64,000 nucleotides of DNA, taken from the NCBI GenBank assembly GCA_002914845.1, contig JXTC01000450.1, positions 144,158 through 208,157 on the forward strand. Reading direction: 5' to 3'. The notes beneath the pieces are model-generated. The model ran no database searches. It had not been told where the DNA came from and worked only from the letters and a program-made list of their open reading frames with translations. Shown here in pieces: positions 25,096-35,937 of the stretch. The translations under genes were made by a program, and so were the position numbers. Numbering within the stretch: the first letter of the stretch is position 1; each line of letters opens with the position of its first letter. The stretch is from Trema orientale. Lineage: Eukaryota; Streptophyta; Magnoliopsida; Rosales; Cannabaceae.

Positions 25096-26139
25096 GGAAT
25101 TGTCCTGTAAATGTTACTCAATTCATTGTAATTTGAAATACACACAATACATTACATATCAATATAATTCAAGTCTAACACTAAAAAAATATACATTTAT
25201 TTTTAATGACTACACATTTGTCTTTATTGCCTAGACAAAAATATCGAGTAAAAATTGTGCATTATGGAAAATGACTCGATAATAGAGTCTAGTATACCAG
25301 ACAGGTGTGTCTAGAACGTCAAATATGTATGTCTAGGAAGAAAAAAAGATTTATTAATATTTTTTTAACTCACCTGATTTGAAGTTAAAAATTGGAAGGA
25401 TGCTTGAGGAAGAAAGTACAATCAGGAAGTTGACCACGTTTTTTATCATTAATGAGAAGAAGAAAGAAAAAAAAAAACACGATAAGAAGAGATGTGCGAG
25501 TAGTGCGGCGATGAATATGAAAATGACGGAAAAATAAAATAAAATAAATGTATTCTAATATTATCTCTAAGAGCATAGTTGTCTTCACAACAATATTTTA
25601 AATTAAGGAGTCTAGAATCTAAAAAACTGTCAACATGGATCTATTTTCGTGAAATAAATTTGTAAAAAATCTATTCTTACAATCACCCCTAACATTTATT
25701 ATTAGAGGATTTTAATTAATCGAATTTGATTCATCATAATAAAAATGAAAGATACTACTAATCCGAGCATGAGACTAACTCGATCGTGTAGCTTTTTATT
25801 CTTTTACCGCTTTTGTTTTCTCGAATCTCCACTTGTTTTTCCTTCATAAACTATTTTGTAGTTTAAAACAGTTTCATATACTATCCTAAAGAAAATAGGA
25901 TTTCATATACTATTATTATAATTATTATGACAAAAGTTTACCAATGTTGTGATTATTATCATCTTTATTTCAGAAAGATTTACTAGTTTTGGTCACAATA
26001 TGACTAGATTAGTTGTACGAAGTTTTCGGGTTTGGATTTTTAAGAAATAGGTTTTCGTTATAAGTGTATATTATTATATGTAGAAATTAACATGACATAA
26101 CACAATTTTCAACATGTATTCTCAAATATAATTAAATAA

Positions 26140-26360
26140 CTACATCAGCAACTTGGCAAAGTGGAAAGCGCAACTTTCCTCCAGGCAAGAAGTTATGGAT
26201 TCAAGTTGAAAGAGTCTCTAATTGGTTTCTTCGTATTTCAAATAATTTTACTTCATGATGCAACACAAGACCAAATATTTGAGATTTTAATGTCGTGCTT
26301 ACTAAAAATAACATGTACTGTGATATTCTGTGATCCATATTTGTTATTATATATCAAAGG
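26140..26360 (+). mobile_element. Possible tRNA-derived SINE fragment
   Basis: An A-box-like phrase (ttggcaaagtgg, 26153) is followed about 44 bp later by a B-box-like phrase (ggattcaagtt, 26197), with a ccaggcaagaagtta segment between, as in plant tRNA-derived SINE heads. The body shows no coding capacity, and an ATT microsatellite lies about 80 bp downstream. No target duplication was identified. The small open frame over it is not considered a gene. Confidence 0.4.
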
Positions 26361-26431
26361 TTGATTTATGGAGGATATTGATTTAATAGCAAATTAATTG
26401 TAAAAATTTCGTTGCAACCAATTTCTTCTTC

Positions 26432-26459
26432 TTATTATTATTATTATTATTATTATTAT
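26432..26459. repeat. ATT microsatellite
   Basis: About nine consecutive ATT units. Confidence 0.9.
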
Positions 26460-27486
26460 GTGATTCTTTCTTTTAAATTTTGTTTTGATTGATAATCATG
26501 AATTTGCACTATTTTTCGTGCATTATTATTTTTTTTGAGTTTGTTTTTCGTACACTATTAAAGATAATAATATCTGGTCATTTTTATCTTTAATCCATCA
26601 GTCCATATTTGACTAAGAAACTTCCCCTATTTACGAGAATGACAGATTTATGGGTGTATTATAAGCTATAAAACATATATTCTTTGTTACTCGGAAAAAA
26701 AAAAAAAAAACGTGTTCTTTGTGCATGTATAAAATCTGGCCTAATATGGAAATTTCGGCTAATGTTGCAACATCATAGGAAATGTCACAAAATCAACATT
26801 TAATAATAGATTTGTATTTTTTAATTGGGGAAAACATGTGAATCTATTGTGAAGCATTCACCTTTTAATATTGATTTCTAAGTTGGTGGTGACTAGAGTC
26901 GTAGCATCTCTATATAAAGGCTTCATTGGTGAAGGTTTATTCACAGAGAATGAAACGTATTTTGTGTGGCTTAAGTTGAGTAGAAATATTTCTGTAAGCC
27001 ATGTATACTTAGAGTGTCTTTCTAAGTTGACTATTCATATTGTTATTCGGTAAAAAAAAAACCTCATATTTATATTTTCATGAGAAGATAAGGACGTTCA
27101 ACTGCAATGAGTCAATCTAAGTTGACTAATGCGTACTGAACGTGATTAGTAATACATTACAATAATGTTGCAATGTTAGTAAAGAGTGAGTGTTTCTGTA
27201 TTTAAGTCAATCAGTATTTATAACTTTTTGTTATTAGTAGTAACTTTTTGTTATTACTAATAATTATTCATTCTCTAGCCATTGAGAAAGCAGGTGACCG
27301 AATCATGTAGGACTCCTGGTGTCATTTTACATTTCTATTCCACATCATTTTAATCAATTATAAATTAATTAAAATTTGGTAATCCTTGAAAAATAGACAT
27401 ACACAAGGAGGGATCGTCTTGGTCGGGGTATATGGGTAAGCAAACAAAATCACAGTTGGTTATCTGAGTACACTATGACCTTCCCC
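26460..27486. other. Intergenic, nothing recognised
   Basis: AT-rich sequence with homopolymers and no supported gene. A 60-codon open frame at 26871-27053 has no recognisable features. Confidence 0.5.
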
Positions 27487-28055
27487 TATAATCATTTTGT
27501 CCCATAAACTTAGGGGTTTATATTACAAATGGTCTTTGAATTATTCAAATTGAGGTAATTTGGTCCTCAAAGTTCTAATTATGGTAATTTAGTAACTGAA
27601 TTTTCTGATTTGAAGCAAATTGTTCTTAGAATTGTCTAAATTGCAATACATTGTTGAATTTTTAACGAAAAATACACTTATAGAGTATGAGGTAGCATCT
27701 AAAAAAGTTATTTAAAGGAAAATAAACTGAATAAAAGGATTTGGAAAGAATGATATAGATATTATTTGTATTTTTTTAAGAGTCTTTGGAGATGCAAATT
27801 AGGAAAAAAAAAAAAAAACTATAATTGTTCTTTTTTTCCCTCAAAATTCCCAAACTACCTCTAAAATACACTTTCATATGCTACACAAGTTTTTCACATG
27901 TGTGTTCTATCAAAAATTTAACGTTGCAGTTCAAACAGTCTATCGATTAAATTACCTTAAATCAAGAAACTCATGAGCTTAATTCCCACAGTTGGAACTC
28001 TAAAAACCAAATTAGCTCGAGTTGGATAATTCTGGGATAAATCCTATATTTAATT
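27487..28055. mobile_element. Foldback/MULE-like MITE with ~140-bp inverted arms
   Basis: The left arm (about 27517-27655) contains tggtctttgaattattcaa and aggtaatttggtcctcaaag. The reverse complement of the right arm (about 27905-28050) contains gagctaatttggtttttagag and ggtaatttaatcgatagac, in the same order and spacing. The arms are clearly diverged. The loop is non-coding. The same family is represented at 56484-56770. Confidence 0.55.
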
Positions 28056-28149
28056 CATAGGCATCTTAAAGAAGAAAAGAGAGTATTACAAGCAATAATA
28101 TATTAGGGTTTAAAGAAAAAGGAGGAAGAAAAATTCATAAGGACTCGCA

Positions 28150-28310
28150 GTGTTTCTAGTACACAGGATTGGATTGAATTGAATTAGATTGAACTAGTAA
28201 TTGGTATTCAATTGGACTGAATTAGATTGGATTATTTAGTACTATACTATGTTTGATGTAATATTATAGTATAAATACATAATAAAAATTTTATTAATAT
28301 AATTTTTATA
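28150..28310 (+). repeat. Dispersed ATTGGATT-type repeat, copy 1
   Basis: A phrase series such as gattgaactag, attagattggattatttag and tactatactatgtttgatg is shared, in the same orientation, with 56918-57060. Probably the end of a MITE; termini not resolved. Confidence 0.45.
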
Positions 28311-28758
28311 ATATTTTTTTTATAAAAAAAGAAGATAAATATTTCATAAATTTTAGAAAGAAAATTAAAAAACAATTAATAAAATAAAAGTATTTTATTT
28401 TATTTTTAATAATATTATATGTTTAAATTTGTTTTTAATAGTTATACATAAATTTTAAAAAATGGGATATGTACTTTTTTGAAAAAAGACAAAAGATAAA
28501 TAACATTTTATCCAAAAAAAAAAAAATTATAAAAGAAAAAAGAAAAACACGAACGCTAGGGGCATTATTTTGAAGACTTGTCTCTTTTGTCCAGTCCACC
28601 GAAATTCGTAGGTCTTGGAGTCTGGACTCCTTTTCCGGTCTGCCAAACGTGCTCTTTTGAGTTTTCGTATTGTTCTTTTGATTCCGTCCATTTGTCCCTA
28701 CCGCTTCTCAGAACTCTGTCGCGCTCCTCTCTGGTTATAGCAGCTCGCTCGTTCTGCA

Positions 28759-28782
28759 TCTCTCTCTCTCTCTCTCTCTCTC
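28759..28782. repeat. TC microsatellite in the PPR gene 5' UTR
   Basis: Twelve TC units ending 26 bp before the PPR start codon, in the inferred 5' UTR. Confidence 0.9.
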
Positions 28783-28808
28783 ATCGTTTACCAAACCCTC
28801 TCGCCACG

Positions 28809-30752
28809 ATGAAACCCCACGAAGTCCTCAACTCCCAAATAATCACACACCGCAGACTCAGACCCGTCATCCCCGTAGACCAGTCTTACTGTTCCTATGC
28901 ACTTTTCTCTTCCGTTCCTCACTCAAATACCACTTCTCCTCAAACCCAAGTCGTCCCTCCAAGCCACCCTTCAGATCCCCAGACAATAACTCCACAGTCC
29001 CTCATCAACTTAATCCGTTCTTCTCAGTGGCATTTGATCAAACACCTTTCACCCAAGCTCTCCACGTCTTTGACCTCTGATACCCTCTCCAGTCTCCACC
29101 AAAGCCCTGAACTTGTTCTTCAGTTCGTCAACCATGTCGAGTTTAATCGCCTCGATATTGAAAGCCTTTGCCTTACCATCACCATTCTCGCCCGACTTCC
29201 ATCTCCAAAACCAGCTTTACGTACTCTAAAGCAAGTTGTCAGTGGCGGCATTGCAACAGTTAGAGAGATTTTCGGCGAGGTGGGACGTGCCCGCGAACAG
29301 TTGAGTATTGAAAGTACCATTGTTTTCGATTTTTTGATAAGGGCTTGTTGTGAAATGAAGAGGGCTAAAGAGGCTTTTGAATGCTTTTACTTGATGAAAC
29401 AAAAGGGCGTTATCCCGAAGATTGAGACTTGTAATGATATCTTAAGTTTGTTGTTGAGATTGAATATGCTAGAGATGGCATGGGTTATATATGCTGAGAT
29501 GTTTAGGTTGAAGATCAAGTCAAGCGTTTATACGTATAACATTATGATTAATGTGTTGTGTAAAGAAGGTAAGTTGAAGAAAGCAAAGGAGTTTATTGGG
29601 TTTATGGAGGATTTGGGGGTCAAGCCCAATGTTGTTACTTATAATACTTTGATTCATGGGTATTGTTCAAGAGGTAGAGTTGAAGGAGCTCGTTTGATTA
29701 TGAATGCAATGAAAGGGAAAGGTATCAAGCCGGATTCATATACTTATGGTTCACTTATCAATGGCTTCTGCAAGGAAAGAAAACTCGACGAAGCATCTAA
29801 GGTTTTTGATAAAATGGTGGAAATTGGGTTGGTACCTAGTGCTGTGACTTATAACACCTTGATTGATGGTTACTGCAATAAAGGCGATTTGGAGAAGGCT
29901 TTCAGTTTTAGGGATGAAATGATCAAGAATGGTACCAAACCAACTGTGTCTACCTACAATCTGTTGATTCATGCTTTGTTTATAGAAGGTAAGATGACGG
30001 AAGCTGATAACCTGATTAAAGAAATGGGGGAAAAGGGTATAGTTCCTGATGCCATTACATATAATATCTTAATAAATGGAAGTTGCAAATGTGGGAATGC
30101 GAAGAAAGCCTTTAGTCTTCATGATGAAATGTTGAGTAAAGGGATTGAGCCTACAAGGGTAACATACACTTCACTTATCCATGTTTTGAGCAAACGGAAA
30201 AGAATGAAAGAGGCAGATGACTTGTTTGAGAAGATGCTGAGGAAAGGTGTTTTGCCTGATCTTGTGTTGTTTAATGCCTTGATTGATGGTCACTGTGCTA
30301 ATGGCAATATGGAACGTGCATTCACACTTTTGAAGGAGATGGATAAACTGCAGGTTCCTCCTGATGAAGTGACTTACAATACCCTCATGCAAGGACGTTG
30401 CAGGCAGGGGAAAGTTGAAGAAGCTCGCGAACTTCTCGATGAGATGAAGAGAAGAGGAATTCAGCCCGATTTCATTAGTTACAATACCCTTATCAGTGGT
30501 TATAGCAAAAGAGGTGATATGAAAGATGCTTTCAAAGTTCGGGATGAAATGTTTAGCATAGGTTTCAATCCTACCCTTCTCACTTATAATGCCCTTATAC
30601 AAGGCCTATGCAAAAACCAGGAAGGCGATCTTGCTGAAGAACTCCTTAAGGAAATGGTAAGCAAGGGGATTACGCCTGATGACAACACATATTACTCACT
30701 CATTGAGGGAATGGGCAAAGATGGCAAGTTTGTTAATGCCAGTGTTGCATGA
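28809..30752 (+). CDS. P-class pentatricopeptide repeat protein, likely mitochondrial
   Basis: A single-exon protein of 647 residues. The start is the only ATG in the frame: the frame is open further upstream but contains no other Met and runs through a TC microsatellite. Residues 1 to about 150 are basic and Ser/Pro-rich with Arg near the start (THRRLRP), fitting an organelle-targeting region. From about residue 170 there are roughly 13 PPR motifs, most exactly 35 residues, with the classic VTYNTLIDGYCKRG...A...EM..KGI.PD pattern, and a last partial motif. There is no E, E+ or DYW extension, so it is P-class. Such proteins bind organelle RNA and act in splicing, end protection or translation. 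The N-terminal region (VVFDFLIRACCEMKRA, SSVYTYNIMINVLCKEGKLK) reminds me of Arabidopsis At2g15630, a predicted mitochondrial PPR protein; this is from memory and was not searched. The RNA target cannot be inferred reliably here. Confidence 0.93.
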   Translation: MKPHEVLNSQIITHRRLRPVIPVDQSYCSYALFSSVPHSNTTSPQTQVVPPSHPSDPQTITPQSLINLIRSSQWHLIKHLSPKLSTSLTSDTLSSLHQSPELVLQFVNHVEFNRLDIESLCLTITILARLPSPKPALRTLKQVVSGGIATVREIFGEVGRAREQLSIESTIVFDFLIRACCEMKRAKEAFECFYLMKQKGVIPKIETCNDILSLLLRLNMLEMAWVIYAEMFRLKIKSSVYTYNIMINVLCKEGKLKKAKEFIGFMEDLGVKPNVVTYNTLIHGYCSRGRVEGARLIMNAMKGKGIKPDSYTYGSLINGFCKERKLDEASKVFDKMVEIGLVPSAVTYNTLIDGYCNKGDLEKAFSFRDEMIKNGTKPTVSTYNLLIHALFIEGKMTEADNLIKEMGEKGIVPDAITYNILINGSCKCGNAKKAFSLHDEMLSKGIEPTRVTYTSLIHVLSKRKRMKEADDLFEKMLRKGVLPDLVLFNALIDGHCANGNMERAFTLLKEMDKLQVPPDEVTYNTLMQGRCRQGKVEEARELLDEMKRRGIQPDFISYNTLISGYSKRGDMKDAFKVRDEMFSIGFNPTLLTYNALIQGLCKNQEGDLAEELLKEMVSKGITPDDNTYYSLIEGMGKDGKFVNASVA

Positions 30753-32509
30753 ACGTTCTAAACTCGCATTATTCTGTTCTTAGAGAAGGGAGTTCTTGGA
30801 AGGACAGTCCTAGCTTTATTCTTTACTTCAATTTTTATAAGGTGACCCTTTTGTCACACTCAGCCAAGATTTCTGCATGAAGTTCTGCGGCAGTTGAATT
30901 GGCAAGTTCCGGAGCTGGTTGATGAGGATGGGCGCTGAGGCCTTGTATAATTCTTTTTTGCGCTGTTAGTGACTATCTGGCCTGTTCTTGTTAGTGCTGG
31001 ATTTTATATACCGTTGTTTATGCATTGTACATGAATGTTGTTGGACTGTAAAATTTCTTGTAGTAACGTCACAGAGGAAAAGTTATTGCCCTTTAGATTT
31101 ATCAGGTTAGGAAATCTAGATCAGAAACTTTTGTTGTTAGGTGCATTATCTGTCGTATAATTGCAATCCGGTTTCAAGTTATCATGTAATATTCATGTTC
31201 ATTATTTCTTTTCTAACGTTAGTGTGACAGCGTGTTGTTAATCTAGAGTGAAAGAGAAATAGGAAAGGCAAAAATTTTCACGTAAAGATTGAGTCAGCTG
31301 ACTTTGGAGGGGACTCGACAAATAATTGAAATCTATTCATCTTATTTTGTACGGCATTTCAGGCCCTCAGTGGGCTAGATAAATTTACACGAGTTCACAG
31401 TTGTAATTACAAATGGTTTTAATTTTTTTTCTTTCAAGTTAAACAAATTTTAGTTTCTGTATGGGGTATTTTGAGTTCCACTTCCATCCATTTCATTTGC
31501 AGAAGGTTTCTGGAAAAAAAATCCAGAGGAAGGTTCATTTAGTTGACATTTTGGATTTGTTGCATTTTGGGGGCCAGATTCTGTAATAATCTGATCTTGA
31601 CACTTCGCAATACTCTCGGGCCTTGAATGACTGTTAACTAACTATCATAATTATTTTTTCTTTTTTCCAGATTCTGTAACTATACTTTTTCTAGTGGAGT
31701 TGGCTCAAAAACCACAAGCACAGTTCGTACATCTGCTTTTGTGGCGAGGTAATATACCTAGAATCTTACAACTTTATCATGATTATGTAATTCTCTACTA
31801 GAATAAAGTATGGTGAGTTCAATTTCTTGAACTAATGGGAACATCTTATTTGCCACACTTAATATATTGGAATTATTTCATCCTCCACTACAAGCAGATG
31901 CAGATATAGGAAAATTTGTGGCCCTTGCAGGATGGAAGAGTCCTTGATTCCTAAAACATTAGGGTGGGCCTATTTGATTCAATAGAAAGCTAAGCATGGT
32001 ATGTGACAAAGAGGATGGATTTTCGTTCGTAAATTATCTCGATTTTGACGTGCTGAAAATAGAACTAAATCATGATCAGAGCCCTAATTTGAATCAGTTT
32101 TCCTGGTTCTGAAGTTAACTCATCAGTCTTCTTGTGTGAGGAAAACTCTTTCTGTGATTTCCAATTCTTTTTGAATTTTTATGACGTCTCTTTCCGCAAT
32201 TCTGTTTGTGGAAACACATGCATTATGCACCAATGTTTTTGATATATCTATCTGCTGCTTTTACTACTATTTTCTGCGCCTAGATATTTGCATTGGCTTT
32301 TTATGATGGTGTCCACGTTCAGATGTCCATTTCTGCTATTTTGTTTGTGGGAACACATGCATTATCCACCATGAATATATTGCCATATTCCCATATTTGA
32401 CTTCTGCTGTTCTCTGAAGCAAGTTATCTGCATTGGGTCAGTATTTAAGTTCCACCTGGAGATATTGAGATAGACAAGAACCAAACGTGACCTCTTAGAC
32501 AAGCTTGCA
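30753..32509. other. Intergenic between PPR and TMEM45-like genes
   Basis: 1.76 kb holding the PPR 3' UTR and the promoter and 5' UTR of the next gene. No separate gene or mobile element was recognised. Two direct phrases (catgcattatgcaccaatg, catgcattatccaccatg) near 32217 and 32357 form a short local duplication. Confidence 0.5.
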
Positions 32510-33397
32510 ATGGGCACGTTGGTAGGGCACATAGTACCTGGTTTGGCACTCACCCTCCTCGGCCTATGGCACAGCATCAATACTATCAAAGCTTACTTTA
32601 TCAAAGGACATCCAAACTTTTCAGTAAGGTTTTGGTACCCATTGAATGGTCCACCTTTGAAACTTAAGCACCTGGAGCTTATTTTCATCTTATCTTTCTC
32701 TGTATTTGCAATTATTATGCAAATTCTTGACTTCCCTTTTCTTCACTTCGCCTTTAAACTCAACAACTTCGAGCATGCAACTATGTTCCTCCATCTCGCT
32801 ATATTTTCAGGGTTTACCCTTTGTGCCGAATTAATGCAGTCACTACACATCCTATCTGGGGTTGCTGGATTTCTTGTAGCCTCTGTGTTCGGCCAAGAGC
32901 TTTTCCTTCTTCATTTTCACTCTGCTGACCATGTTGGCATTGAAGGGCACTACCATTGGCTTCTGCAACTCATAGTATTCATTTCTCTAATGGCCGCTCT
33001 TGCAGCAACTTGTTTTCCAACTAGTTTCCCAGCAGCTCTCGTTCTTTCTAATTCTGTTGTATTCCAAGGTTGCTGGTTTATGAACATGGGGCTGGTGTTA
33101 TGGCTTCCACAGTTCGTTTCTGCAGGTTGTGCTGTGCGTTTGGCCGAGGGTACCAGCGATGACATGCTTGGAGCGGTCATCTGTGGCTCTCGAGAGGCAG
33201 AATTGAGAGCAAGAGCACTGGCTAACTTGCAATTTAGTTGGATACTTGCTGGAATTTTGATATTCACAGGATGCATATCCCTGAAACTGGCTGCAAAATA
33301 CAGGCCGAGGGACTTTCCTGTAGATTATGAGCAGCTTCAGAGTAAGGGACCAGATGTTCATATACCCATGAACAGCTTTCAGCAAGCTGGTCCATGA
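32510..33397 (+). CDS. TMEM45/DUF716 family membrane protein
   Basis: A 295-residue, single-exon protein that starts MGTLVGHIVPGLALTLLGLW, the typical start of the plant DUF716 (TMEM45A/B-like) family. About seven hydrophobic segments can be seen: roughly residues 5-28, 54-76, 90-110, 112-134, 148-168, 174-200 and 242-262. A conserved His-rich loop (HSADHVGIEGHYHW, 137-150) lies between segments 4 and 5. The C-terminal 30 residues are hydrophilic and probably cytosolic. The biochemical role of the family is not established; some members have been linked to pathogen response, but that cannot be inferred from this sequence. The length is normal and no damage is seen. It lies 1.76 kb downstream of the PPR gene on the same strand as an independent unit. 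Confidence 0.92.
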   Translation: MGTLVGHIVPGLALTLLGLWHSINTIKAYFIKGHPNFSVRFWYPLNGPPLKLKHLELIFILSFSVFAIIMQILDFPFLHFAFKLNNFEHATMFLHLAIFSGFTLCAELMQSLHILSGVAGFLVASVFGQELFLLHFHSADHVGIEGHYHWLLQLIVFISLMAALAATCFPTSFPAALVLSNSVVFQGCWFMNMGLVLWLPQFVSAGCAVRLAEGTSDDMLGAVICGSREAELRARALANLQFSWILAGILIFTGCISLKLAAKYRPRDFPVDYEQLQSKGPDVHIPMNSFQQAGP

Positions 33398-35300
33398 ACA
33401 GTTTCCGTATCTTGAAGAACACTATGAATCGTAAGACTCAAGTGCATTGGACCTTATATTTGAATCATTAATATAGTATTATCCACTACGAAACTTTGAG
33501 TTTTGTAATGAAGAAAGGGCAACCAATTTCTATTGAGCTTATCCACTCGAAAAAGTGGGGAGCAAAATAGAACTGTAATGCACTAATATTTGATACCATA
33601 AAAGGTTTTTATATTGGTTTCATAGTTCATTTTTCAGAAAGGTATAACAAGACAATTGCTTTAGTAGGTTTTGTACGAACATAACTGATAAAGGGTGGCC
33701 TTATAGATATAGTTGAGGTAGATAATTACAAATCTCGATTTCAAAGAAAGGCCTTTAGCTTAATTTCTCTGATACTAACCATTCACTTAAACTCGAGGTT
33801 GATTACTTGTGATCAAATGAAGAGTCTGTAAACGTGTGTTTGAAGAGGAATGAAAAAGACTTCAAACTTGAGTCATCCTTTTCCAATTTAATCAAGTATA
33901 TGGGGGATTGACCAAAATTTGTTTCTTATATTTGTAAGTAAAGCTATGAATGAATGTGAAAATGAAACAAGTCTGTTATTCTATTTTATGTATCGCCTAG
34001 ATTAGTACATATGGCCTAATTATCTAAATATAACAGTCATGACAGTGACTAGTGACAAGTTCTTTATGTCTGAATCGTCCACTTGGAGGTATAGTTGTTA
34101 TTCACCAATAATAGGATTGCCCACTTGAGTTGATCACTGCGGCCTCGTTGTCCTGTCGCCCTCTTAGTGGAAAATCCTTTTAATGTGTAATCAGTCTTAG
34201 CATCAAGTCACAATTAGGGACATTTTACATTCAACTTATTGGTGGAGTAGCTTACTAATTAAATTATGAAAGTGAATTGCCGAAGACCAACTTACGTAGT
34301 AATTTGCCGCCTAATACAAAAACCAACAAAGAGAAACCTTCATAACAAGCGATGAAGCAATACAGTGTATCATGACTCACTTTATCTTGGTAAAGACTCG
34401 AAGAATTCAACTGTTCCTACGTATTGTTGCATAATACTATTTTTTTTTTTTTTTGAAGGAAGCATAATACTACTTCTGATTGCTTATTTGATTGTTTGCT
34501 TAAACAAATACGATACTTACTAAATTATGAATTAGATTCTACACAGTTCTATGACAATACTGACACGCTATCACATATATGATAATTTTATAAATCATAC
34601 TAGATCATAAATCATATAAGCTTCACAAGATCACATAATAAGGTATATATCACATATACGATAATCTCATCGACAATTATGAATAGTAATATTGGATTAT
34701 AATTAATTGTTGTGTACAAAGATCAGAAGCTAGCGCCTAGCTAGGAGCCATGAAAGGTGCTGGTTTCTATCTTGTAGTTGATTGAAGAAGAAACCCACGT
34801 CATGCCAAAGTCAAGCCAAGGCTCAATCAAGCTTCGGTTTGAACCAAAGTCAAGCATGCCTAAACAATGTCCTCATACTGAAGAACACATAATTAGGAAG
34901 CAATCTTATCTTTTATCCATTATTTGATCAATTTGAACACATTTTGAGGATGAAATTACAACCATGTTATTGTTTTCATTGCTGAGGGTATTGATAATCT
35001 ACATAGAAACTAATTAAGACTTTGATCTTTAATGGTCTTACTTCAATATATCCCTGTAGGCATCTATTTGAGAATGTAGTTGCTTCTTCTCTGAGGCACT
35101 ATAGAGCTTCATGCATGTGATATAGCCTATAATGTGTACCTTGATTATATGCATATCATTAGGAGAAACCGCGGCCAGCCAGATATAGAACATCGATGGA
35201 AAGAAGGGAAAGAAAATTGAATAATGAATTGAAATAAGCCTGCCAAGCTACATGACTATATACTACAAGTAAAACCAACTGTACTGCACAAAATTTTTTC
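33398..35300. other. Intergenic, no gene seen
   Basis: Contains the 3' UTR of the DUF716 gene and about 1.5 kb of AT-rich DNA. At 34560-34680 phrases like tcacatatatgataat and aaatcatactagatc recur, but no element ends are clear. Confidence 0.5.
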
Positions 35301-35307
35301 CAATTTT

Positions 35308-35347
35308 AAAATCAGTTTCGTTTGCCAACCCAAACGAAACTGATTTT
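35308..35347. other. Perfect 17-bp hairpin with 6-nt loop
   Basis: The left arm is AAAATCAGTTTCGTTTG (35308-35324), the loop ccaacc and the right arm CAAACGAAACTGATTTT (35331-35347), with no mismatch. It is about 590 bp downstream of the PETM stop codon. It could be a tiny foldback remnant or a structured RNA; function unknown. Confidence 0.8.
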
Positions 35348-35937
35348 ATTGCATAATCTTTTTCTTTTTTTTGTCTTTTGAAAATTTTATTATTTTTATT
35401 TTTATTTTTACTTTCTAATTGTCCTCCTTCTATGACGAAATCAGAGGAATGAAACCATGATTGAGCCTATGTTCTCTCTTGGAATCCAAAATTTGAAAAA
35501 CAGAACCAAAACAACAAAAACCATTGTCTATTTCATTGAGAAAGTCATAATAGTGGAAAAGGCCATGGTGGTGGGCTATGTTCTAAGAGCTTAGCCTACT
35601 TTCAAAATGGCCAACATGATTGATTGGATCTAATGGAGACTTTAGGGAACGAAAGAAATGTTTCATCTTCATACATAATAAATGGAACTAGAATATGAAT
35701 TATGAAGAGGGAAAACTTCCTCTTTTTTCTCCTCCTCCTTATCTATAACCTCTTATGTAAAACGATGACTTTAACTCAATTAACTATAAGTATACTCAAC
35801 ACTCAAAATCAACCAAGCAAAAACAATAATTATAACAATATTAATTACCAGTAATGTCTACAAGAATTTGTAGAACTCATATAGAGAAAACCAAACTGGA
35901 ATATCAACAACACAAACATGAGAAAAATTTCAGAAAC

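Larger units (their letters stand above)
16676..25340. repeat. Tandem segmental duplication, copy B
   Basis: Partner of 4483-16376 (see there). It begins directly after a truncated CTAGAC element and starts with the DPH3 upstream region. It keeps the intact DPH3 gene, about 1.9 kb of 3' flank missing from copy A, the 1.2-kb TIR element and the uninterrupted CTAGAC element arrays. Confidence 0.85.
21235..25700. mobile_element. Large CTAGAC/CTCGAC element, copy B
   Basis: Same internal order as copy A but not interrupted: left end region; CTAGAC zone 21740-22410; 106-bp array; 131-bp array; CTAGAC array 3. After 25340 it diverges from copy A into a purine-rich end region. The reverse complement of that region contains ccgtcattttcat and tttcttcttctcat, resembling the left end (ccgtcatcttcgtc, tttctttttctcat). 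This suggests that copy B lost the inner part of the right TIR while copy A lost the outer part. The outer limit near 25700 is approximate. No transposase is encoded. Confidence 0.5.

Noticed and set aside
26153-26207. A real tRNA gene
   Set aside because: A- and B-box-like phrases are present, but no cloverleaf with paired acceptor stem or anticodon arm can be drawn; a SINE head fits better.
30171-30602. 143-codon open frame antisense to the PPR gene
   Set aside because: It is a shadow of the repetitive PPR motifs; the plus strand encodes a full, conserved protein.
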